Of a stretch of 36,977 nt of DNA, positions 16,004 through 23,790 are shown piece by piece. The notes beneath the pieces were generated by a model. The model was given only the letters and a program-made list of their open reading frames with translations. It was not told the DNA's origin and made no database searches. The stretch lies in assembly GCA_016744755.1 (NCBI GenBank), contig JADGDT010000020.1:1-36977 (forward strand), in the 5' to 3' direction. The translations under genes and the position numbers were made by a program. This DNA is from Ichthyobacteriaceae bacterium. Its GTDB lineage: Bacteria > Bacteroidota > Bacteroidia > Flavobacteriales > JADGDT01. Numbering within the stretch: the first letter of the stretch is position 1; each line of letters opens with the position of its first letter.

Positions 16004-16699
16004 ATGTCAAGTCAATTATTAATGATTAATATACTTAACGGCGATTGGATAAACCTTACGTTTATTCTGATTTTTGTATTATTAGTTCTTAACAAATTAT
16101 TATTTCAAAAGCGTTTTGTTATTTTGACTACAAAAATATTTAGCAATAAATATTTTTCAATGTATTTAAAAGACTCCCCTCTTATTACTAGTACATTTAA
16201 TATTATTTTTTTCCCTATAAACTTATTGATCATAAGTTTAACATTATTTTTCATCTCCACAGAGTATTATAAAGAATTAATAGATAATTATAATTTTACG
16301 ACCTTTTTATATTTTGTATTGATAATTTTTATTTTTTTTGTTCTAAAAATAATTCTGAGGTTCATCATAAATATTATCCTTTCTACAATAAAAAGAGCTA
16401 AACAATTTTCTTTTTTCAAGCTGAGTTTTAGGAGCCTTTCATCTTTAGTCATTCTACCATTTCTCTTAATTCATCAATATTCTGTTTTAGATAAAGATAT
16501 ATCTTTAACTCTCTTAGTGTCAGTATTTATTACTCTTTTAGCTATTCAGTACCTGTATTCCAGCTATTTAATAATAGCTCAAAAACAATACTCTTTATTC
16601 TATATAATTTTATACCTTTGCACACTGGAAATCATACCTGCTATTATATATATAAAACTTATATTTATACTAAAAATCAATGATTTCATAAGCTTCTAA
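16004..16699 (+). CDS. DUF4271 domain-containing membrane protein
   Basis: 231-residue polytopic inner-membrane protein with six to seven hydrophobic helices (for example LTFILIFVLLVLNKLLF, FFPINLLIISLTLFFI, FFVLKIILRFIINIIL, ILYLCTLEIIPAIIYI). The LILYLCTLEIIP-type segment near the C-terminus and the position directly upstream of hemD are what I know of DUF4271 in Bacteroidota. The function is unknown. The conserved pairing hints at a role near haem or porphyrin metabolism or membrane targeting of a partner, which is inference. It is followed after 114 bases by hemD on the same strand. Confidence 0.8.
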   Translation: MSSQLLMINILNGDWINLTFILIFVLLVLNKLLFQKRFVILTTKIFSNKYFSMYLKDSPLITSTFNIIFFPINLLIISLTLFFISTEYYKELIDNYNFTTFLYFVLIIFIFFVLKIILRFIINIILSTIKRAKQFSFFKLSFRSLSSLVILPFLLIHQYSVLDKDISLTLLVSVFITLLAIQYLYSSYLIIAQKQYSLFYIILYLCTLEIIPAIIYIKLIFILKINDFISF

Positions 16700-16813
16700 G
16701 AAGCATAAATTTGTGGTGTTTTAGTCAGATATTTTGTCTGAATTTATATTAAATACTTTACCATGAGTATAATTAAAGCGCCATCAGAACATTAATAACT
16801 GTAATGTAAACTG

Positions 16814-17560
16814 ATGAAAGTAAAAACTATCTTGGTTTCTCAACCGGAACCTAAAACAGAGTCGTCTCCTTACTTCGACCTTGCTGAAAAGCAAAAAATA
16901 AAAGTTGATTTTAGACCTTTTATACATGTAGAAGGAATAGATGCTTCGGAAGTAAGAAAGGAAAAAATCGATTTAAATGATTTTACAGCAGTAATTCTTA
17001 CAAGTAGACATGCTGTAGATCACTTCTTTAGAGTTGCAGAGGAAATGAGGTATTCAGTGCCAGATTCTATGAAGTATTTCTGTCAATCTGAAGCCATTGC
17101 TTTTTATTTACAAAAATATATTGTTTATCGTAAACGCAAAGTTTATGTTGGTGTTAGAACTTTCGAAGAGCTTAGTAAAGTTCTTAAAAAGCATAAAACT
17201 GAGAAGTACTTGTTGCCTTCTTCTGATGTATTGAAATCAAATTACAAGAAAGAATTAGACTCTGCAAAACTTAATTGGGTAAGAGGTATATTCTTTAAAA
17301 CTGTTCATAGTGACTTGTCTGATCTTGATGATGTTTTTTATGATATATTAGTTTTCTTTAGCCCTTCTGGAATTCAATCTTTATTTGCGAACTTCCCAGA
17401 TTTTGTTCAAAATAAAACTAAAATTGCAACATTTGGATCTACTACTTTAAAAGCTGCATCTGATTTAGGTTTAAAAGTAGATATATTAGCTCCATCGCCA
17501 GAAACACCTTCTATGACTATGGCTCTAGAAAATTACATTAAAGCAGAAAATAGTAAATAG
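16814..17560 (+). CDS. hemD: Uroporphyrinogen-III synthase
   Basis: Cyclises hydroxymethylbilane to uroporphyrinogen III in tetrapyrrole synthesis. HemD proteins are poorly conserved; this 248-residue protein fits the Bacteroidota branch, with KTILVSQPEPKTESSPYFDLAEK at the start, FTAVILTSRHAVDHFF in the first domain, and the second-domain signature DILVFFSPSGIQSLF followed by KIATFGSTTLKAASDLGL. The two-domain size and the upstream DUF4271 neighbour agree. Its product feeds the haem needed by oxidases such as the nearby cytochrome bd. A strong palindromic terminator follows the stop. Confidence 0.9.
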   Translation: MKVKTILVSQPEPKTESSPYFDLAEKQKIKVDFRPFIHVEGIDASEVRKEKIDLNDFTAVILTSRHAVDHFFRVAEEMRYSVPDSMKYFCQSEAIAFYLQKYIVYRKRKVYVGVRTFEELSKVLKKHKTEKYLLPSSDVLKSNYKKELDSAKLNWVRGIFFKTVHSDLSDLDDVFYDILVFFSPSGIQSLFANFPDFVQNKTKIATFGSTTLKAASDLGLKVDILAPSPETPSMTMALENYIKAENSK

Positions 17561-17604
17561 ATATTATTCTGAGTTATCCAATAGGTTGACTGTTTATAAA
17601 ACAT

Positions 17605-17643
17605 AAAAAAACCTGTGAGTTAATTAACTCACAGGTTTTTTTT
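17605..17643. terminator. Bidirectional intrinsic terminator
   Basis: A near-complete palindrome: A7-CCTGTGAGTTAA followed by TTAACTCACAGG-T8. It serves hemD on the plus strand and can also serve the small minus-strand gene at 17666. Confidence 0.9.
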
Positions 17644-17665
17644 AACAGCAAAGCCAATTATACCA

Positions 17666-17998
17666 CTAGCTACGTACTACATGAAATTCTCCTATTGGGA
17701 GGTATTCGTATATATCATAAAACTCTAAAAGAATCTTGTGTAAATCACTCCCTTCGTAAACAATTACATTTCTTATATATGTAACGCCCTCGCTTCTTTC
17801 CATGTTATTACCAAAAGCTAATTCGAAAATTTCTTCATCAGATTTTCCACGGCTATTGTATTCCTTAGCGTTATCTTTAGAAAGAGTATTTTTTTCTTTG
17901 CCGTAATAAGAATAACCGTTAAAATAAAGTCCCGTTTTAGTATGAACTATTCTGCAGGTAACTCTGGAACCTCCTCTTTGTGAATCTTCTGATTTCAT
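17666..17998 (-). CDS. Hypothetical protein, 110 aa
   Basis: I do not recognise this protein. It is soluble, without a signal peptide or membrane segment. The N-terminal half has beta-type segments (GSRVTCRIVHTKTGLYFNGYSYYG), the middle is charged, and the C-terminal part (VTYIRNVIVYEGSDLHKILLEFYDIYEYLPIG) looks like strand then helix. It has a single cysteine. It is flanked by the hemD terminator downstream and by a 368-base AT-rich gap upstream, so it is a single-gene unit. Clean codon structure and the flanking terminator support that it is real. Confidence 0.7.
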   Translation of the reverse strand: MKSEDSQRGGSRVTCRIVHTKTGLYFNGYSYYGKEKNTLSKDNAKEYNSRGKSDEEIFELAFGNNMERSEGVTYIRNVIVYEGSDLHKILLEFYDIYEYLPIGEFHVVRS

Positions 17999-18366
17999 GA
18001 CTTATTATTTTATATGTGTTTGTTCTTGCGTTACTTTAAAGTAGTGCAAGAATATTTGTATTTTACTATCCCTAATTATAGAAGTTTTTATCTCTCTTTT
18101 TAAGACTATAAAACTAACCAATTCTTTTAATACTTGTTCATTGTTTAATTCTTATTACTATTGGAAATAATATCACTGCAAAACGTATTTATTTTTAAGA
18201 ATATACCGCATTAACTTTATGTAATTTTAAATATAAAAATAGCATCGTTTATATCTACATATTTTGTTGCCAAATCTCTATCTAAACTTATAATTAAATC
18301 ATAAATTGTGACTTCTTGTTTTTGTAAATCTTTCAGAATATTCTACCTAAAAAAATACTCGATTTT
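17999..18366. other. Intergenic region with 30-bp near-palindrome
   Basis: Divergent gap between the small hypothetical gene and the PIF1-like helicase. At 18023-18052 there is TTCTTGC-gt-TACTTTAAAGTA-gt-GCAAGAA: a 12-bp perfect central dyad with matching 7-bp outer arms. It lies 25-54 bases before the minus-strand ATG. No clear -7 element was found for the helicase and no further structure was seen. Confidence 0.45.
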
Positions 18367-20826
18367 ATGGAATCAAACAAAGAACTGGATCTAGCTTGGA
18401 ATTTTATTAAGAAAACTGATAGAAATATATTTCTAACGGGTAAAGCTGGAACAGGAAAAACAACTTTTCTACACAAAGTAAAAGAATCTTCTCTAAAAAG
18501 GCACGTTGTTGTTGCTCCAACAGGTGTGGCTGCAATTAATGCAAAGGGAACAACCATACATTCTTTTTTTCAAATGCCTTTTGGTCCAATTCTTCCAAGT
18601 GGAACTCAAGGAAATAGCAATGGTAGCATTGTACAGAGAAAATTTAATAAACGTAAAATTGATATTATTCGATCTCTAGATCTACTTATTATTGATGAAA
18701 TAAGTATGGTACGAGCAGATTTACTTGATGGAATAGACCAAATATTAAGGAGGTATAAAAATAGAGAAAAGGTTTTTGGAGGAGTTCAAATACTTATGAT
18801 TGGCGATTTGCAACAGTTAGCACCAATAGTTAGCGATGACGAATGGAATATTCTAAAACCCCACTACGATACAATTTATTTTTTTAGCAGTAAAGCCTTT
18901 AGAGATAGTTTTACTAGAAGTATTGAGTTAAAGAAAATTTATCGTCAACAGAATCAGAAATTCATTGATATTTTAAATGAAATAAGGAATAACAGTATTA
19001 CTCAAAATTCTATCGATGAATTAAACAAGAGGCATATTCCCAACTTTACACCTAAGGATAAAGATGGTTACATCACCTTAACAACCCACAATAATCAAGC
19101 AAACGAAATAAATAGGAATAAACTCAATAAGATCGAAAGCAACCCAACCTTTTTTGAAGCAATAGTTACAGGTAATTTCTCTGAAAATAACTTTCCTACT
19201 CAAGAAAATCTAGAACTAAAAACAGGTTCACAGGTTATGTTTGTTAAAAATGACAGCAATCCCGAAAAAAGATATTACAATGGTAAAATTGGTGAAATTG
19301 TAGATTTTGATGAAGGATCTGTAATTGTAAGATGTCCAGGAGATATTGAGGATATAGAAGCAGGAACTGAGGTTTGGGAAAATATCACCTACACAATCGA
19401 TAACAAAACTAAGGAGATTAAGGAAGAAGTAAAAGGATCTTTCGAGCAAATTCCTTTACGTTTGGCTTGGGCAATTACAATACATAAAAGTCAAGGATTA
19501 ACTTTCGAAAAAGCGGTAATCGATGTTCAGTCTTCTTTTGCTCACGGACAAACTTATGTAGCATTGAGTCGTTGTAAGACACTAGAAGGAATAGTTTTGC
19601 GAACTCCTTTAGCTCCACAAAGTATTATTCACGACAATACAATTACTTCTTTTACAAAAAACATAGAAGATAACCCCCCAACAAATAAAGATCTCTCAGA
19701 TGCCGAAAAAGAATATCAGCTAAATTTAATTTCGGAGCTATTTGATTTTACACCACTTCATTATCCTATATACAGAGCCTTGCAAATTGCTTATCAAAAT
19801 CAAAATACATTACGTGGGAATTATCTTGACCCCATAAAAATTATAAAAGAACAAGGCATCGATAATTTAATCAAAGTTGGTGTTTCGTTTAAAAGTCAAC
19901 TAAAAGAATTGAGTATTGATATTACTGACCCTCAAGCAAATAATAATATTCAGAATAGAATATCAAAGGGTTTAGAATATTTCGATAAACAGGTAGAAGA
20001 ATTTATAGAAAAGCCTTTAGGTGATTTAACCTTTTCTACAGATAACAAGGCGGTAAATAAAGATTTAAAAGAACATCTAAAAAGATTCAATGAGCTGATT
20101 AAAATTAAAGAGTTTTGTTTTAAAGGACTTAATGAGAAGTTTGATTCTAAAAAATATATGCAACTTCGCAACGATGCAGTTTTTGCTAAAATTAACGAGC
20201 CCAAAGTTGTAAAAAAAGAAGTTCAAATAAATGTAAACAACCAACTTTTCGAACAATTGCGTTCATACCGAACAGATACTTCTGAATACGAAAACATTCC
20301 ACTATTTCAGATTTTCACACAAGATTCTTTGTATGATATGTGTAGCGATTTACCAACAACACCAACTCAGTTGCGTAAGATAAAAGGAATGGGTAAAATA
20401 CGTGTAGAGAAATATGGGAATGAAATTATCGACATCATAAAAAAATATTGTGATACTGAGAATATAGACATAACTAAAACCACTTCTGCAGAAACAAAAA
20501 ATGTAAAATCCAAAAAAGCACCAAAAAGAGGAGAAACTCAACAGACTAGTTACGAAATGTATAAAAGTGGTTTGAGTATAGATGATATTGCCAAGAAACG
20601 AGAATTAAAATCTTCAACAATTGAATCGCACCTTGCTAACTACGTATCAGATGGCTCAATAAAATTATCTGAATTATTAGGAAGCAAAAAAAGTGAAGAA
20701 ATAATCAAAGCCATAAAATCTCAAAAATACGAAGAGTTGCCATTGGGAGAATTGAGACTTAAACTAGATGAAAAATACTCTTATGGAGAACTAAAGATGG
20801 CCTTAAATTATTTAAATTCAGAATAA
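18367..20826 (+). CDS. PIF1-like helicase with HRDC and HTH domains
   Basis: Superfamily 1 ATP-dependent DNA helicase. Residues 1-430 form the Pif1/RecD-like core: Walker A GKAGTGKT (25-32), Walker B LLIIDE (about 106-111), a QLAPIV motif, the AITIHKSQGLTFEKAVID motif V region and YVALSRCKTLEG. A helical middle region is followed by an HRDC domain (about 625-700, with GMGKIRVEKYG) and a C-terminal helix-turn-helix like that at the RecQ C-terminus (about 725-815, YKSGLSIDDIAKKRELKSSTIESHL). So a Pif1-type motor carries RecQ-type tail modules. Likely in replication or repair, possibly on structured DNA (inference). A hairpin lies after the stop, then the AAA/DUF4143 gene on the same strand. Confidence 0.9.
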   Translation: MESNKELDLAWNFIKKTDRNIFLTGKAGTGKTTFLHKVKESSLKRHVVVAPTGVAAINAKGTTIHSFFQMPFGPILPSGTQGNSNGSIVQRKFNKRKIDIIRSLDLLIIDEISMVRADLLDGIDQILRRYKNREKVFGGVQILMIGDLQQLAPIVSDDEWNILKPHYDTIYFFSSKAFRDSFTRSIELKKIYRQQNQKFIDILNEIRNNSITQNSIDELNKRHIPNFTPKDKDGYITLTTHNNQANEINRNKLNKIESNPTFFEAIVTGNFSENNFPTQENLELKTGSQVMFVKNDSNPEKRYYNGKIGEIVDFDEGSVIVRCPGDIEDIEAGTEVWENITYTIDNKTKEIKEEVKGSFEQIPLRLAWAITIHKSQGLTFEKAVIDVQSSFAHGQTYVALSRCKTLEGIVLRTPLAPQSIIHDNTITSFTKNIEDNPPTNKDLSDAEKEYQLNLISELFDFTPLHYPIYRALQIAYQNQNTLRGNYLDPIKIIKEQGIDNLIKVGVSFKSQLKELSIDITDPQANNNIQNRISKGLEYFDKQVEEFIEKPLGDLTFSTDNKAVNKDLKEHLKRFNELIKIKEFCFKGLNEKFDSKKYMQLRNDAVFAKINEPKVVKKEVQINVNNQLFEQLRSYRTDTSEYENIPLFQIFTQDSLYDMCSDLPTTPTQLRKIKGMGKIRVEKYGNEIIDIIKKYCDTENIDITKTTSAETKNVKSKKAPKRGETQQTSYEMYKSGLSIDDIAKKRELKSSTIESHLANYVSDGSIKLSELLGSKKSEEIIKAIKSQKYEELPLGELRLKLDEKYSYGELKMALNYLNSE

Positions 20827-20843
20827 ACAGAATAACAATAAGT

Positions 20844-20877
20844 GCGACTTATAGTGAATATAATCACTATAGGTCGC
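20844..20877. repeat. Hairpin with partial direct repeat
   Basis: GCGACTTATAGTGA (20844-20857) pairs with TCACTATAGGTCGC (20864-20877), one G-T pair, 6-base loop. The left arm sequence reappears degraded as GCGACTATTGGTGAATAT from 20875. No T-run follows, so a terminator for the helicase gene is possible but not clear. Confidence 0.5.
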
Positions 20878-20929
20878 GACTATTGGTGAATATGGAATAA
20901 TTTCATGCCTTTGAATAAAGATCATATGT

Positions 20930-22048
20930 ATGTATATAATGATTTTACAAGATAGTTTGGATAAAAAAATAGGGAAAGGCAAAGCTATTGTTTTAGTCGG
21001 TTCCCGTCAAGTTGGAAAAACAACGTTAATAAATACTGTTTTAAAAAACAAAAAACACTTATTTCTCAATGCTGACGACCCTAGCACAAAAGTACTTTTA
21101 ACAAATCCCAACACAGAACAAATTAGACGTATTTTAGGTAGCCATAATGTAGTTTTTATAGATGAGGCACAGAGAGTTCCTAACATTGGTTTAACTTTAA
21201 AAATAATTATCGATCAGTTTAAGGATGTACAACTTTTCGTTAGTGGTTCTTCATCTTTCGATATTGCTCAATCTATAAACGAGCCATTAACAGGTAGGAA
21301 ATGGGAATATAATTTGTTCCCTATAAGTTGGGAAGAATACGAAAACAAAGTTGGATATGTAAAATCTGAACAACAGCTAGAAAACAGGTTGATTCATGGA
21401 TTTTATCCAGATGTTCTTAATCACCCCGGAGAAGAGGCTGTAGTTTTAGAGCAACTTGTAAGTAGTTATTTGTATAGAGATATTCTTTCGTCCTACAATA
21501 TCAGAAAGCCAGAAGTACTAGAGAAGCTTGTGCAGGCCTTAGCATTTCAGATAGGAAATGAAGTTAACTACAACGAGCTATCTAAAACTGTTTGCATAGA
21601 TAAGAATACAGTTTCAAGTTATATAAATATTCTCGAAAAAGGGTTTGTGATTTTCAGATTACCGAGTTTCAATAGAAATTTACGTACCGAGATTAAACGC
21701 AACAGCAAAATTTATTTTTACGATGTAGGAGTTAGAAATACTATTATTGGTAATTTCAATAGTTTAGATTTACGTACGGATAAAGATGCTTTATGGGGAA
21801 ATTTTCTTGTTGCTGAGCGAATGAAACAAATTAACTATAAGCAAACTTTAGCCAAAATGTATTTTTGGAGAACAAAACATCAACAAGAGGTAGATTATGT
21901 TGAAATGCTAAATAGCGATTTGCACGGATATGAATTTAAGTGGAAAGCAAAGAAATCAACTAAACTTCCAAACAGCTTCTTAGAAACTTATAGTGCAACT
22001 TCAAATATAATTGATAGAGATAATTTTAGAGATTTTGTGATTATTTAA
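20930..22048 (+). CDS. AAA ATPase with DUF4143 domain
   Basis: ATP-binding protein of the AAA_14/DUF4143 family, common and mobile in bacteria and archaea and of unknown function. Residues 1-150 hold the P-loop GSRQVGKT (24-31), the Walker B FIDEAQRV and the sensor-like LFVSGSSSF. A winged-helix-like region follows (NYNELSKTVCIDKNTVSSYINILEKGFVI), then the DUF4143 C-terminal part with a PD-(D/E)xK-like set: FWRTKHQQEVDYVEM and YEFKWKAKKS. Two starts are possible; ATG at 20939 would remove only three residues. It borders the decayed patch downstream, which suits an accessory gene acquired by transfer. Family is clear, role is not. Confidence 0.92.
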   Translation: MYIMILQDSLDKKIGKGKAIVLVGSRQVGKTTLINTVLKNKKHLFLNADDPSTKVLLTNPNTEQIRRILGSHNVVFIDEAQRVPNIGLTLKIIIDQFKDVQLFVSGSSSFDIAQSINEPLTGRKWEYNLFPISWEEYENKVGYVKSEQQLENRLIHGFYPDVLNHPGEEAVVLEQLVSSYLYRDILSSYNIRKPEVLEKLVQALAFQIGNEVNYNELSKTVCIDKNTVSSYINILEKGFVIFRLPSFNRNLRTEIKRNSKIYFYDVGVRNTIIGNFNSLDLRTDKDALWGNFLVAERMKQINYKQTLAKMYFWRTKHQQEVDYVEMLNSDLHGYEFKWKAKKSTKLPNSFLETYSATSNIIDRDNFRDFVII

Positions 22049-22184
22049 TGTCATTTCTTGTGATGTTAAATATTACGCTATTTCTAGATATCCCATGTCT
22101 AATATTACGATATAATCTAAAAGTTGCATTTACAAGTTGAATCTAAGTTAGTTATATATTCAAGTGGCTCAAACTACAATTGTA

Positions 22185-22458
22185 ATGATTCAACTATTTG
22201 TTAATAAGTCTAAAGTACTGGATAGAAGCCTATGGAACTATTGGATGATTATTCAAGAATCTTAAACAAGACTACATTGAACATAGGCTAAATGAAAGAA
22301 TTCTAGCATTAATTGCCGATTTATCCAATGTTTTGGAGTTTTTACTTGGAGAGGACGAAACTCACAAAATCATTAGTGTTTTAACGGCTTACAGTGATAA
22401 TCTTAAATTTATTGAAACATGTAATCTAAAGGATGGGTCACTAAAATTAGTGGCTTAG
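22185..22458 (+). pseudogene. Frameshifted remnant of an unrecognised gene
   Basis: An ATG at 22185 opens 26 codons ending ...WNYWMIIQES and then a stop. In the next frame an open stretch (22249-22458, about 69 codons, no ATG) continues smoothly with LKQDYIEHRLNERILALI and ends ...DGSLKLVA. One single-base change near 22260 would join the two into a coherent, mostly helical polypeptide of about 90 residues. I do not recognise the family. Confidence 0.4.
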
Positions 22459-22557
22459 TAGGGTGGGGGCGAAACTTTAGTTATGTATATTAAATTTAAT
22501 GAAGAACCGAGCATGAACGATAATATAACAATATGGTATAATTATAATACATGCGAA

Positions 22558-22591
22558 CACCACCAGCCTCGACGGCTAGGTGGGTCTACCC
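22558..22591. other. GC-richer double hairpin
   Basis: CCACC-AGCC (22560-22568) pairs with GGCT-a-GGTGG (22574-22583) around TCGAC, and GGGT-ct-ACCC follows at once (22582-22591). It stands out against very AT-rich flanks. No gene end is adjacent. Could be an end of a lost mobile element or a structured RNA piece. Confidence 0.4.
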
Positions 22592-22671
22592 AAAATATAA
22601 AAATATTCTAGATGAAAAAGGAAAATAGAAACAATTTATAAAGGTCATTTCATATTGTTTTTGGTATTAGT

Positions 22672-22815
22672 GCTAATTAGTGTAATTCGTGGATCAGAAC
22701 TAATTACCTTTATTTGCAACCACAAACAACGTATTAATCAACAGAACAATAAAATAAATAGGTACTAATTAGTGTAATTAGTTGATCAGAACAAATTTCC
22801 TACATTTGCAATTAC
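22672..22815 (+). promoter_or_regulatory. Duplicated 52-bp promoter/operator unit
   Basis: Two imperfect direct copies, 22672-22723 and 22764-22815, offset 92 bases. Shared blocks include CTAATTAGTGTAATT, GATCAGAAC and ATTTGCAA. Only the proximal copy has a full -7 element, TACATTTG (22801-22808), 49 bases before the dehydrogenase ATG; the distal copy has TTTATTTG at the matching place. CTAATTAG is a perfect 8-bp palindrome present in both copies and may be an operator. Confidence 0.6.
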
Positions 22816-22857
22816 ATTCAATTAAATAGTTCAACAACTCAACGATTAAACTCTAGA

Positions 22858-23790
22858 ATGAAAGTACTTTTTATAGACACAGCTCACGAGTCACTTGCCA
22901 AAGGATTAGAAAATCTAGGATATGAAACAGTCCTCGACAATACATCGTCAGAGCAAGAAATAGAATCTAAACTTAAAAATTATGTTGGAGTAATTATTCG
23001 TAGTCGTTTTAAGCTAGATAAACAATTTTTAGATGCTGGTTCTCACCTAAAGTTTATTGGTAGAGTAGGAGCAGGGCTAGAAAATATAGATGTTGATTAT
23101 GCTGAGCAATTAGGAATAAACTTAATTGCAGCTCCAGAAGGAAATAGAAACGCAGTTGGCGAACAAGCACTAGGAATGTTATTATCGCTATTCAACAACC
23201 TAAATAGAGCCGACAGAGAGGTTAGAAATGGTATTTGGATACGTGAGGGGAACAGAGGTGTAGAACTACGAGGTAAAACAGTAGGGATTATTGGGTATGG
23301 AAATATGGGTAATGCTTTTTCAAGAGTACTTGCGGGAATGGGGGTTGAAGTTATTTTTCACGATTTAAAACCCAATTTAACTAATGATAATGGCATACAA
23401 GTTTCGTTAGAAGAGCTTTTTGAAAGAACAGATGTTTTAAGCATACACACTCCCCTTACCGAGCTTACCATAAACATGGTTAATTCTGAGTTTATATCAA
23501 ATTTCAAAAAAAATATTTATTTTATAAATACTGCTCGTGGACCAATAACTGTTACAGAAGATTTGGTAGAAGCAATGAAAATAGGAAAGGTACTAGGAGT
23601 TTGTTTAGATGTGCTAGAATACGAAAAATCATCTTTCGAAAATATGTTCACCGAAAACGAATTACCTGAGGCATTTCAGTATTTAATCAAATCTGATAAA
23701 GTAATTTTATCACCACACATTGCAGGTTGGACTCACGAATCGAATGTGAAAATGGCTCAAACTATTGTGGAAAAAGTTAGTAAATTATAA
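22858..23790 (+). CDS. D-isomer-specific 2-hydroxyacid dehydrogenase
   Basis: NAD(P)-dependent oxidoreductase of the phosphoglycerate dehydrogenase-like family. The Rossmann motif is GIIGYGNMG near residues 145-152. The catalytic set is Arg227 in NTARGPI, the Glu-bearing LDVLEYE segment, and His287 in SPHIAGW. The N-terminal FIGRVGAGLENID motif is also typical. At 310 residues it lacks the ACT domain of SerA, so the substrate could be 3-phosphoglycerate, hydroxypyruvate or another 2-oxoacid. The gene has a duplicated promoter upstream, and its last bases overlap the end of the convergent CHAT gene by six bases. Confidence 0.92.
   Translation: MKVLFIDTAHESLAKGLENLGYETVLDNTSSEQEIESKLKNYVGVIIRSRFKLDKQFLDAGSHLKFIGRVGAGLENIDVDYAEQLGINLIAAPEGNRNAVGEQALGMLLSLFNNLNRADREVRNGIWIREGNRGVELRGKTVGIIGYGNMGNAFSRVLAGMGVEVIFHDLKPNLTNDNGIQVSLEELFERTDVLSIHTPLTELTINMVNSEFISNFKKNIYFINTARGPITVTEDLVEAMKIGKVLGVCLDVLEYEKSSFENMFTENELPEAFQYLIKSDKVILSPHIAGWTHESNVKMAQTIVEKVSKL

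Larger units (their letters stand above)
22049..22857. other. Decayed accessory patch without an intact gene
   Basis: About 810 bases between the AAA/DUF4143 gene and the dehydrogenase. From left to right: AT-rich sequence with a loose repeat of ATATTACG; a frameshifted gene remnant (22185-22458); a G-rich run GGGTGGGGGCG at 22460-22470; a GC-richer double hairpin (22558-22591); and a duplicated 52-base promoter-like unit (22672-22815). Confidence 0.6.

Noticed and set aside
22560-22591. Integron attC-like site
   Set aside because: Hairpins are present but the GTTRRRY and RYYYAAC core boxes are not, and there is no integrase or cassette array.
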